Positions 1-6,068 of a DNA stretch of 11,543 nt are shown here, in pieces. The DNA is from Candidatus Nanoanaerosalina archaeon (lineage in GTDB: Archaea > Nanohalarchaeota > Nanosalinia > Nanosalinales > Nanoanaerosalinaceae): positions 1 through 11,543 of the forward strand of contig JALDAH010000027.1 of assembly GCA_022729275.1 (NCBI GenBank). The letters run 5' to 3'. A model generated the notes under the pieces. The model saw only the letters and a list, made by a program, of their open reading frames with translations, was not told the origin of the DNA and searched no databases. Positions within the stretch are counted from its first letter, which is position 1. Every line of letters starts with the position of its first letter. The position numbers and the translations under genes were made by a program.

Positions 1-1146
1 AAAGAACAAGATAGTTCGATACCTCTGTACGAAAAAGCTTTAGAAACTGTTAAAAAAATCGGTGCATACACAACAGTCGGAACATACCTCGCAATTTCTA
101 CTCTCACAGGTATGGGAGGACAACCAGCCCAGGCATTCAGCCTGGAGGACCATTATCAAAAATTCGCTGTTGAATCATATGTCGAAACAAACATAGATGA
201 AGAGGAGTACCAGGAAGCATACAGAGATTTCGCCAAAATAATGCTTGAAGGACAAAGATTCGAAGACGAAGAAGAAATAACAGAGGAATACGTGGAAAAA
301 TCTTACGAATTAATGGATAAAAACGAAGAAATAGGTGAAAACGCTTTCTCAAAAATATACTCTCATTTATCAAACTCAGGATACTTCGAAGAAAACCTAT
401 CAAGGTTCAAGATAAACAACAAAGGAGATCTCATACTGTTCAACTACGTAAACGACGTAGAAGTTGAAGAAGCGCCAAAAAGTATTGAAAGATTTGATGA
501 GGAAACAATAGAAAAACTTGAAAAGACAGGGATAATCAACATCCAAAAAACAGAAAGGGACTACATAGTGGAAGAAGGCGAAGGATACAAGATCGATCTT
601 GACAAGTTTGTGAAAGACGCTGAGATAAACCGCATAAAAAATGGAGCTGATTACAGTCAAGCATACGAATTCAAAAGAGGAGATATCTCAAAAAGGTTTA
701 TCAACAGAGGTATTTACAAGGGACATATGTTCGGAGTAGCGATAGATGAATACAGAAATGAAACATTTGAACTAGAAGAATCGGTTTTAACCAGTCTTCC
801 ATACCTTGAACCGGGTAACGACAGGAAAACAGGTTATGTCGCTTTAAGACTGGATGAAGAAGGTTCAAATGTAGAGGCCAAGTTTTTCATAGACCAAGAG
901 ATCTTCAAAAAATACGGTGACGACCTGAAAATAGGATATGGAATGGAAAAAGACCCAAAAATAAAGCTCTTCGACTTCAAAGAGGTCAAACCAGGAGTTT
1001 ACATGGACAGTATAAGGGACGACAACATTTCAATATTCGATGAAGAAACTGAAGAACCCATTATATACAGTCTGGGAGATTTTCAAAGAAGCGACTTCGA
1101 AAATTTTGATGTCAGAGACTTTGAAATGATGCTCTATATTTACTAG
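1..1146 (+). CDS. Acidic, probably exported or membrane-anchored protein of unknown function (5' end outside window)
   Basis: I do not recognise this protein. The frame is open from base 1 through the TAG at 1144-1146 and shows 381 residues. The first ATG in frame is at 112, but 37 sense codons precede it with no ATG, GTG or TTG among them, so the true start very likely lies left of the window. Just before that ATG is a Lys-Lys pair followed by about 20 mostly uncharged residues (codons 20-40), then Gln-Pro-Ala-Gln-Ala. This resembles a signal peptide or membrane anchor with an A-x-A cleavage site. The rest is hydrophilic and very rich in Glu, Asp and Lys, with alternating helical and strand-like stretches and no cysteine motif. 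It could be a surface or periplasm-like protein, possibly of a salt-adapted cell. The coding call is firm; the localisation is inferred. Confidence 0.75.
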   Translation, partial: KEQDSSIPLYEKALETVKKIGAYTTVGTYLAISTLTGMGGQPAQAFSLEDHYQKFAVESYVETNIDEEEYQEAYRDFAKIMLEGQRFEDEEEITEEYVEKSYELMDKNEEIGENAFSKIYSHLSNSGYFEENLSRFKINNKGDLILFNYVNDVEVEEAPKSIERFDEETIEKLEKTGIINIQKTERDYIVEEGEGYKIDLDKFVKDAEINRIKNGADYSQAYEFKRGDISKRFINRGIYKGHMFGVAIDEYRNETFELEESVLTSLPYLEPGNDRKTGYVALRLDEEGSNVEAKFFIDQEIFKKYGDDLKIGYGMEKDPKIKLFDFKEVKPGVYMDSIRDDNISIFDEETEEPIIYSLGDFQRSDFENFDVRDFEMMLYIY

Positions 1147-1218
1147 AGATCATCGATTTTTCCTTAAAAGCTCAAAAAAATGGGATAAAGACTGATAATT
1201 GTTGAAAAATTACGCAAA

Positions 1219-1230
1219 TTTTAAATATTA
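1219..1230 (+). promoter_or_regulatory. TATA box of the Yip1-domain gene
   Basis: The A/T element TTTTAAATATTA is centred about 25 bp before the ATG at 1250, the spacing expected for a leaderless archaeal transcript. It lies between inverted AATTGTT / AACAATT arms (about 1197-1203 and 1240-1246), which could be a regulator site or chance. Confidence 0.5.
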
Positions 1231-1249
1231 ATTCTAAAAAACAATTGAT

Positions 1250-1807
1250 ATGTATAAGTGGTTGAGAGAATGGTTCGATGAATCACTGGAAATTGCCACT
1301 GGACCGAAAAAATTCTTCAGCGAAAAAGAGGAGTTAAAGGACTACGGTTATACGATAAAGTTTGCGGTTACCTCCTATATAATCGCATTTTTTCTGAGAT
1401 ACGTTTTTTCTAACATGATTTTACTGATGGCTAAGGGTACCACACAAATAACAATAGCAAGTATACCTCAGGACATATTAAAAACCTTGATTTTGGGTTC
1501 TATAACTGGTATTATCAGCCTATTCCTCTGGAGTTTTATTTTGCATCTCCTTGTGATACTTTTTGGCAGTGAAAATTTCAAAAAAACAGTAAACGCGGTA
1601 GCTTATCCTATTGTAATAACCGCTCTTTTTGGCTGGATACCTTTAGTGAACAGTTTAGCCCTCATATACGTTTTAGTCGCTGAAGCCAGGGGTATAGAAA
1701 AATTACATGAATTCAGTTTCGGAAAATCTCTTGCAGTTGTCTTCATACCTTCTATAATACTGTTTATATTGGCTCTAATGTTACTAGTTAGTCTATTTTT
1801 CATTTAA
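1250..1807 (+). CDS. Yip1-domain integral membrane protein
   Basis: The protein has 185 residues, close to the usual size of archaeal Yip1-family (PF04893) proteins. A short amphipathic N-terminus carries Gly-Pro-Lys-Lys-Phe-Phe around residues 18-23, the typical family opening. Roughly five hydrophobic segments follow, at about 36-53, 76-106, 115-130, 133-146 and 160-185. In the second half, the Phe-Lys-Lys-Thr...Ala-Tyr-Pro region (110-120) and Phe-Gly-Trp-Ile-Pro (127-131) match the pattern of this family. Eukaryotic relatives act in Golgi and ER membrane traffic; the role of the prokaryotic members is unknown. No start alternative is needed: the ATG lies 25 bp after a good TATA box and there is no Shine-Dalgarno, as expected for leaderless translation. 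The gene stands alone between two promoters. Confidence 0.7.
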   Translation: MYKWLREWFDESLEIATGPKKFFSEKEELKDYGYTIKFAVTSYIIAFFLRYVFSNMILLMAKGTTQITIASIPQDILKTLILGSITGIISLFLWSFILHLLVILFGSENFKKTVNAVAYPIVITALFGWIPLVNSLALIYVLVAEARGIEKLHEFSFGKSLAVVFIPSIILFILALMLLVSLFFI

Positions 1808-1813
1808 TAATAA

Positions 1814-1829
1814 ATCCAAAAAATTGGAT
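1814..1829 (+). terminator. Small hairpin and T-tract after the Yip1 gene
   Basis: ATCCAA and TTGGAT form a 6-bp stem around a four-A loop, starting 7 bp after the stop codon. A T6 tract follows at 1850-1855. Archaeal transcription ends mostly on oligo-T, so the 3' end is more likely at the T-tract than at this weak stem. Confidence 0.3.
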
Positions 1830-1895
1830 CTTATAGATACATTTTGACGTTTTTTGATATCTGTTCTTCGACAAATTTCAAGAAAAAAATCCATA

Positions 1896-1905
1896 CTATA
1901 TAAAT
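1896..1905 (+). promoter_or_regulatory. TATA box that places the start of the next gene at 1931
   Basis: CTATATAAAT overlaps an upstream in-frame ATG at 1904, which therefore cannot be in the transcript made from this promoter. Its centre is about 31 bp before the ATG at 1931, so transcription should begin just ahead of that codon. Confidence 0.5.
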
Positions 1906-1930
1906 GACGAAAACAATCCCTGATTTATAT

Positions 1931-2284
1931 ATGAACGAGAAAGTTTTGGGAGGACTTATCACAGGTTTCTTCTTAGCGGTTTTTATAGTTTCATTAACCG
2001 CTTTTTTCCAGTTGAGACCTGTAGAGGAAGAGCTTGAAACAGCTTATGAATTGGCTGAAGAGGGAAGGTACGAATCTTCTATAGATATGTTGAGAGAGCT
2101 TGAACAGCTCGGGGAGATACCTATTATAGGAGGTACTTTCGAGTTCGCAGGTGAGACAGCTGACACACTGGAATATGTTAGAAGTACCGTAAAAATAGTA
2201 TATCTGTTGTTCAGGTATTCTGTGCCTGCAGCTCTTTTTTCGGTTCTGATGATGGTCCTCGGGATCTACATGTCAAGAAACTGA
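1931..2284 (+). CDS. Small two-helix membrane protein with a TPR-like middle segment
   Basis: I do not recognise a named family. An in-frame ATG exists at 1904, but the TATA box runs through it, so the ATG at 1931 is preferred (117 residues). Residues 5-26 form one hydrophobic helix and 86-113 a second. Between them lies a Glu-rich soluble stretch in which residues 31-60 read like one helix-turn-helix TPR unit, with Ala-Tyr-Glu-Leu-Ala-Glu-Glu-Gly-Arg-Tyr followed by a second helix. The topology would hold a loop of about 60 residues on one face of the membrane. The gene sits alone after the Yip1 gene and ends in a stop codon that is itself part of a strong hairpin. Function unknown; the coding call is well supported by the promoter position and amphipathic pattern. 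Confidence 0.65.
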   Translation: MNEKVLGGLITGFFLAVFIVSLTAFFQLRPVEEELETAYELAEEGRYESSIDMLRELEQLGEIPIIGGTFEFAGETADTLEYVRSTVKIVYLLFRYSVPAALFSVLMMVLGIYMSRN

Positions 2285-2303
2285 CCTTATGCAAAAAGGT
2301 CGG
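2281..2303 (+). other. 8-bp hairpin that includes the stop codon of the preceding gene
   Basis: CTGACCTT (2281-2288) pairs with AAGGTCGG (2296-2303), with one T-G wobble, around the 7-nt loop ATGCAAA. The TGA stop is inside the 5' arm. A T7 tract follows at 2330-2336. It may protect or define the mRNA 3' end. Confidence 0.4.
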
Positions 2304-2350
2304 AGAAGTCCATTGTTAATTTAATTAAATTTTTTTCTAAACCGAGAAGG

Positions 2351-2365
2351 TATAACACTGTTATA
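2351..2365. repeat. Perfect 15-bp palindrome, copy 1
   Basis: TATAACACTGTTATA is a perfect dyad with 7-bp arms around one central base. The same sequence occurs again at 4698-4712, just after the operon that starts at 2511. A one-base centre makes it a poor RNA hairpin but a good site for a dimeric DNA-binding protein. It lies 160 bp before the operon start and about 25 bp after an A/T-rich TATA-like tract (2316-2330). Confidence 0.6.
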
Positions 2366-2406
2366 TTCTGCCTGTCAAACAGCAAAAATATTATAGTTCA
2401 GTTTTC

Positions 2407-2429
2407 CGCTGAAGCGTTCAGCGTTTTTT
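2407..2429 (+). terminator. Intrinsic terminator-like hairpin with T6 tail
   Basis: CGCTGAA (2407-2413) pairs perfectly with TTCAGCG (2417-2423) around a GCG loop, and six T follow directly. It looks like a bacterial-style terminator on the plus strand. It lies 123 bp after the previous gene and 82 bp before the next start, so it could end the upstream transcript, act as an attenuator, or end a short RNA begun near 2350. Confidence 0.5.
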
Positions 2430-2510
2430 CGTGTATTCTATTTAACCAAAATACTCCCAAAATACTTCTTATCATCTCATAAAATCAGATACCGATAAAA
2501 GGGATTTTTT

Positions 2511-3083
2511 ATGGAAAGTAAAGGAGAAAATTATCAAGAACTGTATTTAGTTGGAGGTCCAAGAGCTATAGGCAAATCAACTCTACTTAAAAAGGCTAAA
2601 ATAGATTATGATATTATAAACACCGGAAAATACCTTCAAAGACTAGGAAAAGAGTTTTATGGTATTGAAGACAGGGAAAAAATCTTGAACAATGGACTTC
2701 CCAAAGATCTGGGGAAAAAATTTGTGGAAGAAATATATGAAGAAATCAAGAAACGAGAGGGACTTGTTCTTGACACGCATTTTTACAATAAAGGTTTCCT
2801 CGGTATTCCCAGAGAAAATCTAAACTACATGAAAGAGAGTTATAAAGATATCAAAATACACCTCATAGGTATTAGCTGCGGGATCAAGTCGCTCATGAAC
2901 CGAAGAGAGAAAAGAGGTATAAGTAAAAACAATTTGGAAACAATTGATGACCTTTACGGTAACTTCACTGCTCAAAAAATTTATCATGAGATACTACTGG
3001 ATGAAAAAGGACAAACAACTATCCTTTTCAACCAAGATCTTGATAAAACCATAGAAGACCTTGAAAAGTTTATAAACAATTAG
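2511..3083 (+). CDS. AdkA-like P-loop nucleotide kinase, divergent
   Basis: The protein has 190 residues with a Walker A loop at 16-23 (Gly-Pro-Arg-Ala-Ile-Gly-Lys-Ser) after a short beta strand. The order of motifs follows archaeal-type adenylate kinase AdkA. Asn-Thr-Gly-Lys-Tyr (37-41) stands where AdkA has its N-(F/L)-G-D-x-M segment, followed by Gly-Ile-Glu-Asp-Arg (51-55). Asp-Thr-His (88-90) comes next, then a Gly-Phe-Leu-Gly-Ile-Pro stretch, then an Arg-rich lid (Asn-Arg-Arg-Glu-Lys-Arg, 130-135). A C-terminal helix ends the protein. It probably phosphorylates a nucleotide or nucleoside, but changes in the substrate region make plain AMP kinase activity uncertain. It is the first gene of a three-gene operon, 22 bp ahead of the radical-SAM-like gene. 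GGGA 6 nt before the ATG may act as a weak ribosome site. Confidence 0.65.
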   Translation: MESKGENYQELYLVGGPRAIGKSTLLKKAKIDYDIINTGKYLQRLGKEFYGIEDREKILNNGLPKDLGKKFVEEIYEEIKKREGLVLDTHFYNKGFLGIPRENLNYMKESYKDIKIHLIGISCGIKSLMNRREKRGISKNNLETIDDLYGNFTAQKIYHEILLDEKGQTTILFNQDLDKTIEDLEKFINN

Positions 3084-3105
3084 AAAAAGCTCAGAATGAT
3101 TTAAA

Positions 3106-4272
3106 ATGGTAAAAAATAAAGTTTTTGAAGGTGGAAAGTCTTTTTTTGTATATGCTAGAAATATTAAAAACTGTTTTGACTGTGGTTACTGTGTACTAGA
3201 ATCTGTCGACTACCTTAAACAAAAAGAAGGATTCAGAAACGTTGAAATAGGTAAACCGCCTGGAAATATTCATCCTATGCTGAAAAAGATACCTGTAGCG
3301 GTGAACAACTCTTACGGAGATCCTGGAATACAGTGGAAAGACACAGTTTCCAAATTAAAAAATCTAGAGAAATCAGGTCATACAGGACCCGTTGGAATAA
3401 TAACCAAATCAAAAGTCACGGAAGACATGGTCGAAACAATCGGTTCTCTGAATATCAACAGCGTATTTTTAACCAGTATATCGAAGCTTCCAGGAGAGAT
3501 AGAAAAAGTCGATTACGGAGATAGAATCGAAGGTATCAAAAACATAGTTGAAAGAGATATACCGCTTTTAACCTATTTCAGGCCTGTAATACCTGGTTTC
3601 AACAGTGATGAAAAAACTGTTACAGATATAATGAAAGACATTTCAGAGATAGGGGTGAAGAGAATCGTCTATTCAGGTTTAATGGGTAAAAAAGAAGTTA
3701 TTTCAAAGTTAAAGAAAAGAACAAATAAGAAAATCTCTCCGCCCGAAGGATATAGTAAGTGGCAAAAATACCACAAACTCTTGAACGATGATACAAGAAA
3801 GATGATAGAGAAAAATGCAAAAAGATTTGGGATAAATGTCTTCAGAAAAACTTCATGCGGAGTCACAGATGCTTTGGGTAGAAAATATGATTACAACATT
3901 CATTTCACAAAACCTTCAAAATATAACTGCAAGAAATGTGTTAATCTGAAGGGATGTACAGAAAAAGCCAGTAATGGAAAAAAAGAAGAGATTTCATACC
4001 TACTTGATGAAATAGGTGTAAAATTTGAAGTTATTCATAGAGAAAAAGAGAAAAAATGTGAATTAAAAGATTTGTGTGAAAAGAACTGCTCAAGCTGCGA
4101 AAACAGTAAAGGAACTATTTTAAAACTTGAAGGAAAACATACTCAAGGATTTATAAGCATTATTAGATGGTTGACTGCTATGATCGTTACAGCGGATACT
4201 GTTGTCAAATCTCACAGAATACCTGAAAGAGAGATGAATCTTTTAAAACAAAAAAAAAAGGTGATTAGATGA
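3106..4272 (+). CDS. Radical-SAM-like iron-sulfur protein with CX2CX2C N-terminal motif
   Basis: The protein has 388 residues. The core reads like a radical SAM TIM barrel of the spore-photolyase-like kind. Tyr-Gly-Asp-Pro (70-73) is followed by a Thr-helix, then Gly-Pro-Val-Gly-Ile-Ile-Thr-Lys (94-101). A strand with Tyr-Phe-Arg-Pro-Val-Ile-Pro-Gly (157-164) follows, then a Tyr-Ser-Gly-Leu strand end (189-192). The cysteine cluster at the N-terminus is Cys23, Cys26, Cys29, giving CX2CX2C instead of the usual CX3CX2C; Gly27-Tyr28 fits the usual residues before the last Cys. Further cysteines are Cys251, Cys275/278/284 and Cys318/324/328/331, enough for auxiliary Fe-S clusters. The reaction is unknown; pairing with a P-loop kinase and a Nudix enzyme suggests a nucleotide-derived substrate. 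Its stop overlaps the Nudix start by 4 nt (ATGA), so the two are translationally coupled. Confidence 0.6.
   Translation: MVKNKVFEGGKSFFVYARNIKNCFDCGYCVLESVDYLKQKEGFRNVEIGKPPGNIHPMLKKIPVAVNNSYGDPGIQWKDTVSKLKNLEKSGHTGPVGIITKSKVTEDMVETIGSLNINSVFLTSISKLPGEIEKVDYGDRIEGIKNIVERDIPLLTYFRPVIPGFNSDEKTVTDIMKDISEIGVKRIVYSGLMGKKEVISKLKKRTNKKISPPEGYSKWQKYHKLLNDDTRKMIEKNAKRFGINVFRKTSCGVTDALGRKYDYNIHFTKPSKYNCKKCVNLKGCTEKASNGKKEEISYLLDEIGVKFEVIHREKEKKCELKDLCEKNCSSCENSKGTILKLEGKHTQGFISIIRWLTAMIVTADTVVKSHRIPEREMNLLKQKKKVIR
4259..4265 (+). promoter_or_regulatory. Shine-Dalgarno of the Nudix gene
   Basis: AGGTGAT matches the archaeal 16S rRNA 3' end and lies inside the end of the radical-SAM-like gene, 3 nt before the ATG at 4269. 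It contrasts with the leaderless first genes of other units here and supports coupled translation of an internal operon gene. Confidence 0.5.
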
Positions 4273-4694
4273 ATGATAAAAAAAATTCGAAACAGGTTTT
4301 GATAGCAAACGGAATCGTTAGAAAGGATGGAAAATTTCTTCTGGTCAAGAGGCAGAGGGAGTGGGACGAACAGGCCCATGGTAAATGGGAGATACCTGGA
4401 GGAAAAGTGGATTTCGGTGAAGAACCCAAAGAAACCGCTTTGAGAGAGGTAGAAGAAGAAACAGGTTACAAAGTTAAGAATCCAAAACTCCTGAAAAGCA
4501 TTTACAGTCATGTCTGGGAGTACAACACAAGGAGAAGCCACGTTGTCATATTCCCTTTTATCTGTGAGTTGGAAGGAGGAGAAAAAAACGTTTCTGACAA
4601 GAACGTTCAGGAAGTTGAATGGCTCACAAGAGATGAAGTTGATGATCTGGACTGTCTTCCTGGTACAATGAAGATGCTTGATTTAATTGATTGA
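4269..4694 (+). CDS. Nudix hydrolase (MutT / NTP pyrophosphatase-like)
   Basis: The protein has 141 residues, the usual size of a single-domain Nudix enzyme. The Nudix box G-x5-E-x7-R-E-U-x-E-E-x-G-U is complete from Gly45 to Tyr67, with the metal-binding Glu residues (60, 63, 64) in place. The preceding Trp-Glu-Ile-Pro-Gly-Gly (40-45) is the typical strand before the helix. Such enzymes cleave nucleoside diphosphates linked to another group, using Mg2+; 8-oxo-dGTP, other NTPs, ADP-ribose or NADH-type substrates cannot be told apart here. It is the last gene of the kinase/radical-SAM/Nudix operon, overlapping the previous gene by 4 nt. A perfect 15-bp palindrome starts 4 bp past its stop. It could be a house-cleaning enzyme for a side product of the radical reaction or a step in a nucleotide pathway; this is inference. 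Confidence 0.85.
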   Translation: MNDKKNSKQVLIANGIVRKDGKFLLVKRQREWDEQAHGKWEIPGGKVDFGEEPKETALREVEEETGYKVKNPKLLKSIYSHVWEYNTRRSHVVIFPFICELEGGEKNVSDKNVQEVEWLTRDEVDDLDCLPGTMKMLDLID

Positions 4695-4697
4695 AAA

Positions 4698-4712
4698 TAT
4701 AACAGTGTTATA
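4698..4712. repeat. Perfect 15-bp palindrome, copy 2
   Basis: TATAACAGTGTTATA is the reverse complement of the copy at 2351-2365, differing only in the orientation of the central base pair. It lies in the 38-bp gap between the convergent Nudix and DUF1295 genes. Weak similarity continues outward from both copies (CCGAGAAGG beside copy 1, CCGATAAAG beside copy 2 read in reverse). Confidence 0.6.
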
Positions 4713-4732
4713 CTTTATCGGGAACCTAAACT

Positions 4733-5529
4733 TCATTCATCCGGGAACCAAGGTACAAACTTACTAGTCTTTTCAGCATACTCCCTGTACTCCTCTTCTT
4801 CCATAAGTTTTTTTTCGAGCAGAGGCACACCAGAAACTTTTAACAATAAAAATGTTATTGTTACAGGCTGATTACAGTCCATAGACCTGTCAAACCTGTA
4901 TATCCGACAGCCATTACAAAAAACCCCCACCATATAACCGACTCGCCGAAGTAGTTGGGATGTCTGGTGTACCTCCAGAGACCTCTGTCGAGAACCTTAC
5001 CCTCTCCACTTTCAATAAACTTTTTCAGCTGGTGATCGCCCACAACTTCAAAAAAGAAACCGGTGATCCATACTAGAAAACCAAAAACGAATAAAGGTAC
5101 TGAATATATCACCTGAAAAGCTATCAGGTTAACAAAGATAATAGGAGAAGCCACCACCAATAGTATTAAGGCCTGCAACATGTAGACCTTGAAAAAAGAA
5201 TTGAGGTAAAAATTGTTCCACCTTTCCCTCATCTCCTTATACCTGTAGTCCTCTTCTTCCATCCTGAAAACTCTTTTTCCTAGATGTGTAGTGAGCCTGG
5301 AACCCCACAAAAATACAAGAGCGGTTATCAAAACAGGAACTGTGTATCCAAAGTTCCGGCCAACTGCCAGGGAAACAGCCGCAGCAATCAGAAAACCAAG
5401 TCCCCAACCAATATCCACGTATGAATTGTCATCATTAAAAACACCAACCAAAAAGAACAATACGAAGTTTAGAAACAATGCTCCAACGACATAAAAAATC
5501 CCGGGATCCAAAAAGCTTTGAGGAATCAT
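4733..5529 (-). pseudogene. DUF1295 / steroid 5-alpha-reductase-like membrane protein gene with a 1-nt frameshift
   Basis: The 5' part (5529 down to 4861) encodes 222 residues with several membrane helices and the family signature Arg-His-Pro-Asn-Tyr-Phe-Gly-Glu near residue 190, then stops after Thr-Val-Ile-Ser-Leu. The missing family C-terminus lies in the next frame down to 4733: Leu-Leu-Leu-Lys-Val-Ser-Gly-Val-Pro-Leu-Leu-Glu, then Tyr-Arg-Glu-Tyr and Phe-Val-Pro-Trp-Phe-Pro. One extra C in the CC pair at 4866-4867 (minus strand AGCCTG) would join them as ...Ile-Ser-Pro-Val-Thr-Ile-Thr..., giving about 265 residues, the normal length. The protein would be an integral membrane enzyme related to lipid or steroid reductases and isoprenylcysteine methyltransferases; substrate unknown. 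A TATA box 25 bp before the ATG implies a leaderless mRNA. It may be a recent mutation or a sequencing or assembly error; I see no slippery heptamer. Confidence 0.8.
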
Positions 5530-5549
5530 ACCAAAAAAATAGAACTTGA

Positions 5550-5558
5550 TTTATAAAT
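5550..5558 (-). promoter_or_regulatory. TATA box of the DUF1295 gene
   Basis: ATTTATAAA on the minus strand is centred 25 bp upstream of the ATG at 5529, fitting a leaderless transcript. Confidence 0.5.
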
Positions 5559-5579
5559 AAAGAATTGTTGAATAAAAGT

Positions 5580-5927
5580 TTATTCAATATCCTTTATTAT
5601 TTTCTTTTTGAGTTCTTCAAACTCCTCCTCTGTTAAAACTTCTTTATCCTTTAGTTCAGCTAATCTCTCAAGATCTCCAATATCCTTGGATTTTAAGAGA
5701 CCTATATTACCGGTTTTCACAACAAGCAGGTATATGACAGCTCCGATAAAATTGGATAAAAGTATCAGTATAACCCATATCGCTTTTTCCTCACCTCTCA
5801 TATGTTTCTGATTGACCAAAACATCATATATAGCATATATAACTACTAGAAGCCCAGCTAATGAGAAAATCAGTCCGAACAAGACCATGAACGGCAGGAT
5901 AAAAATATTTTGTACCTCTCCCAGCAT
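5580..5927 (-). CDS. Small membrane protein with C-terminal SHOCT domain
   Basis: The preferred ATG at 5927 gives 115 residues; a TTG at 5939 would add four but lies only about 17 bp from the TATA box. Residues 8-35 and 49-70 are two membrane helices, a layout seen in phospholipase-D-nuclease N-terminal-like (PLDc_N) membrane proteins. The soluble tail (about 86-112) is a SHOCT module: Leu-Glu-Arg-Leu-Ala-Glu-Leu, Lys-Asp, then Leu-Thr-Glu-Glu-Glu-Phe-Glu-Glu-Leu-Lys-Lys-Lys-Ile. SHOCT domains are short helical pairs at the ends of many prokaryotic proteins, thought to mediate oligomer or nucleic acid contacts. The gene is monocistronic or the first of its unit, 50 bp upstream of the DUF1295 gene, which has its own promoter. 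Function unknown; the family call is fairly safe. Confidence 0.75.
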   Translation of the reverse strand: MLGEVQNIFILPFMVLFGLIFSLAGLLVVIYAIYDVLVNQKHMRGEEKAIWVILILLSNFIGAVIYLLVVKTGNIGLLKSKDIGDLERLAELKDKEVLTEEEFEELKKKIIKDIE

Positions 5928-5951
5928 AATAATTAACAAAAAAACTTTTAT

Positions 5952-5972
5952 CTTTATAAAACTGTTTATAAA
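5952..5972. promoter_or_regulatory. Two adjacent TATA-like boxes in the divergent SHOCT / ABC transporter region
   Basis: TTTATAAA occurs at 5953-5960 and again at 5965-5972. The first is centred 29 bp before the minus-strand ATG at 5927 and fits that gene. The second could serve the same gene or, being symmetric, transcribe towards the ABC genes with a start near 5994. Confidence 0.4.
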
Positions 5973-6046
5973 TGCGGTTCAAGATATCTATTCATAATTA
6001 ATAATAATGGGTGTGCCGGTTTTTGTGGAAACAGTATATTCAAAAG

Positions 6047-6055
6047 TTTTTATAA
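6047..6055 (+). promoter_or_regulatory. Possible TATA element of the ABC exporter operon
   Basis: TTTTTATAAC lies about 18 bp before the ATG at 6069, closer than elsewhere in the window. The GTATATT at 6034-6040 is about 32 bp away and is an equally good candidate, so the promoter is not settled. Confidence 0.25.
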
Positions 6056-6068
6056 CGACTTTTAAATT

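Noticed and set aside
2511..4694. Prokaryotic viperin-type antiviral operon (radical SAM plus nucleotide kinase)
   Set aside because: The radical-SAM-like protein lacks the CX3CX2C motif and the surrounding residues I associate with viperins and has a large Cys-rich C-terminal part; the kinase is AdkA-like and not of CMPK2 type.
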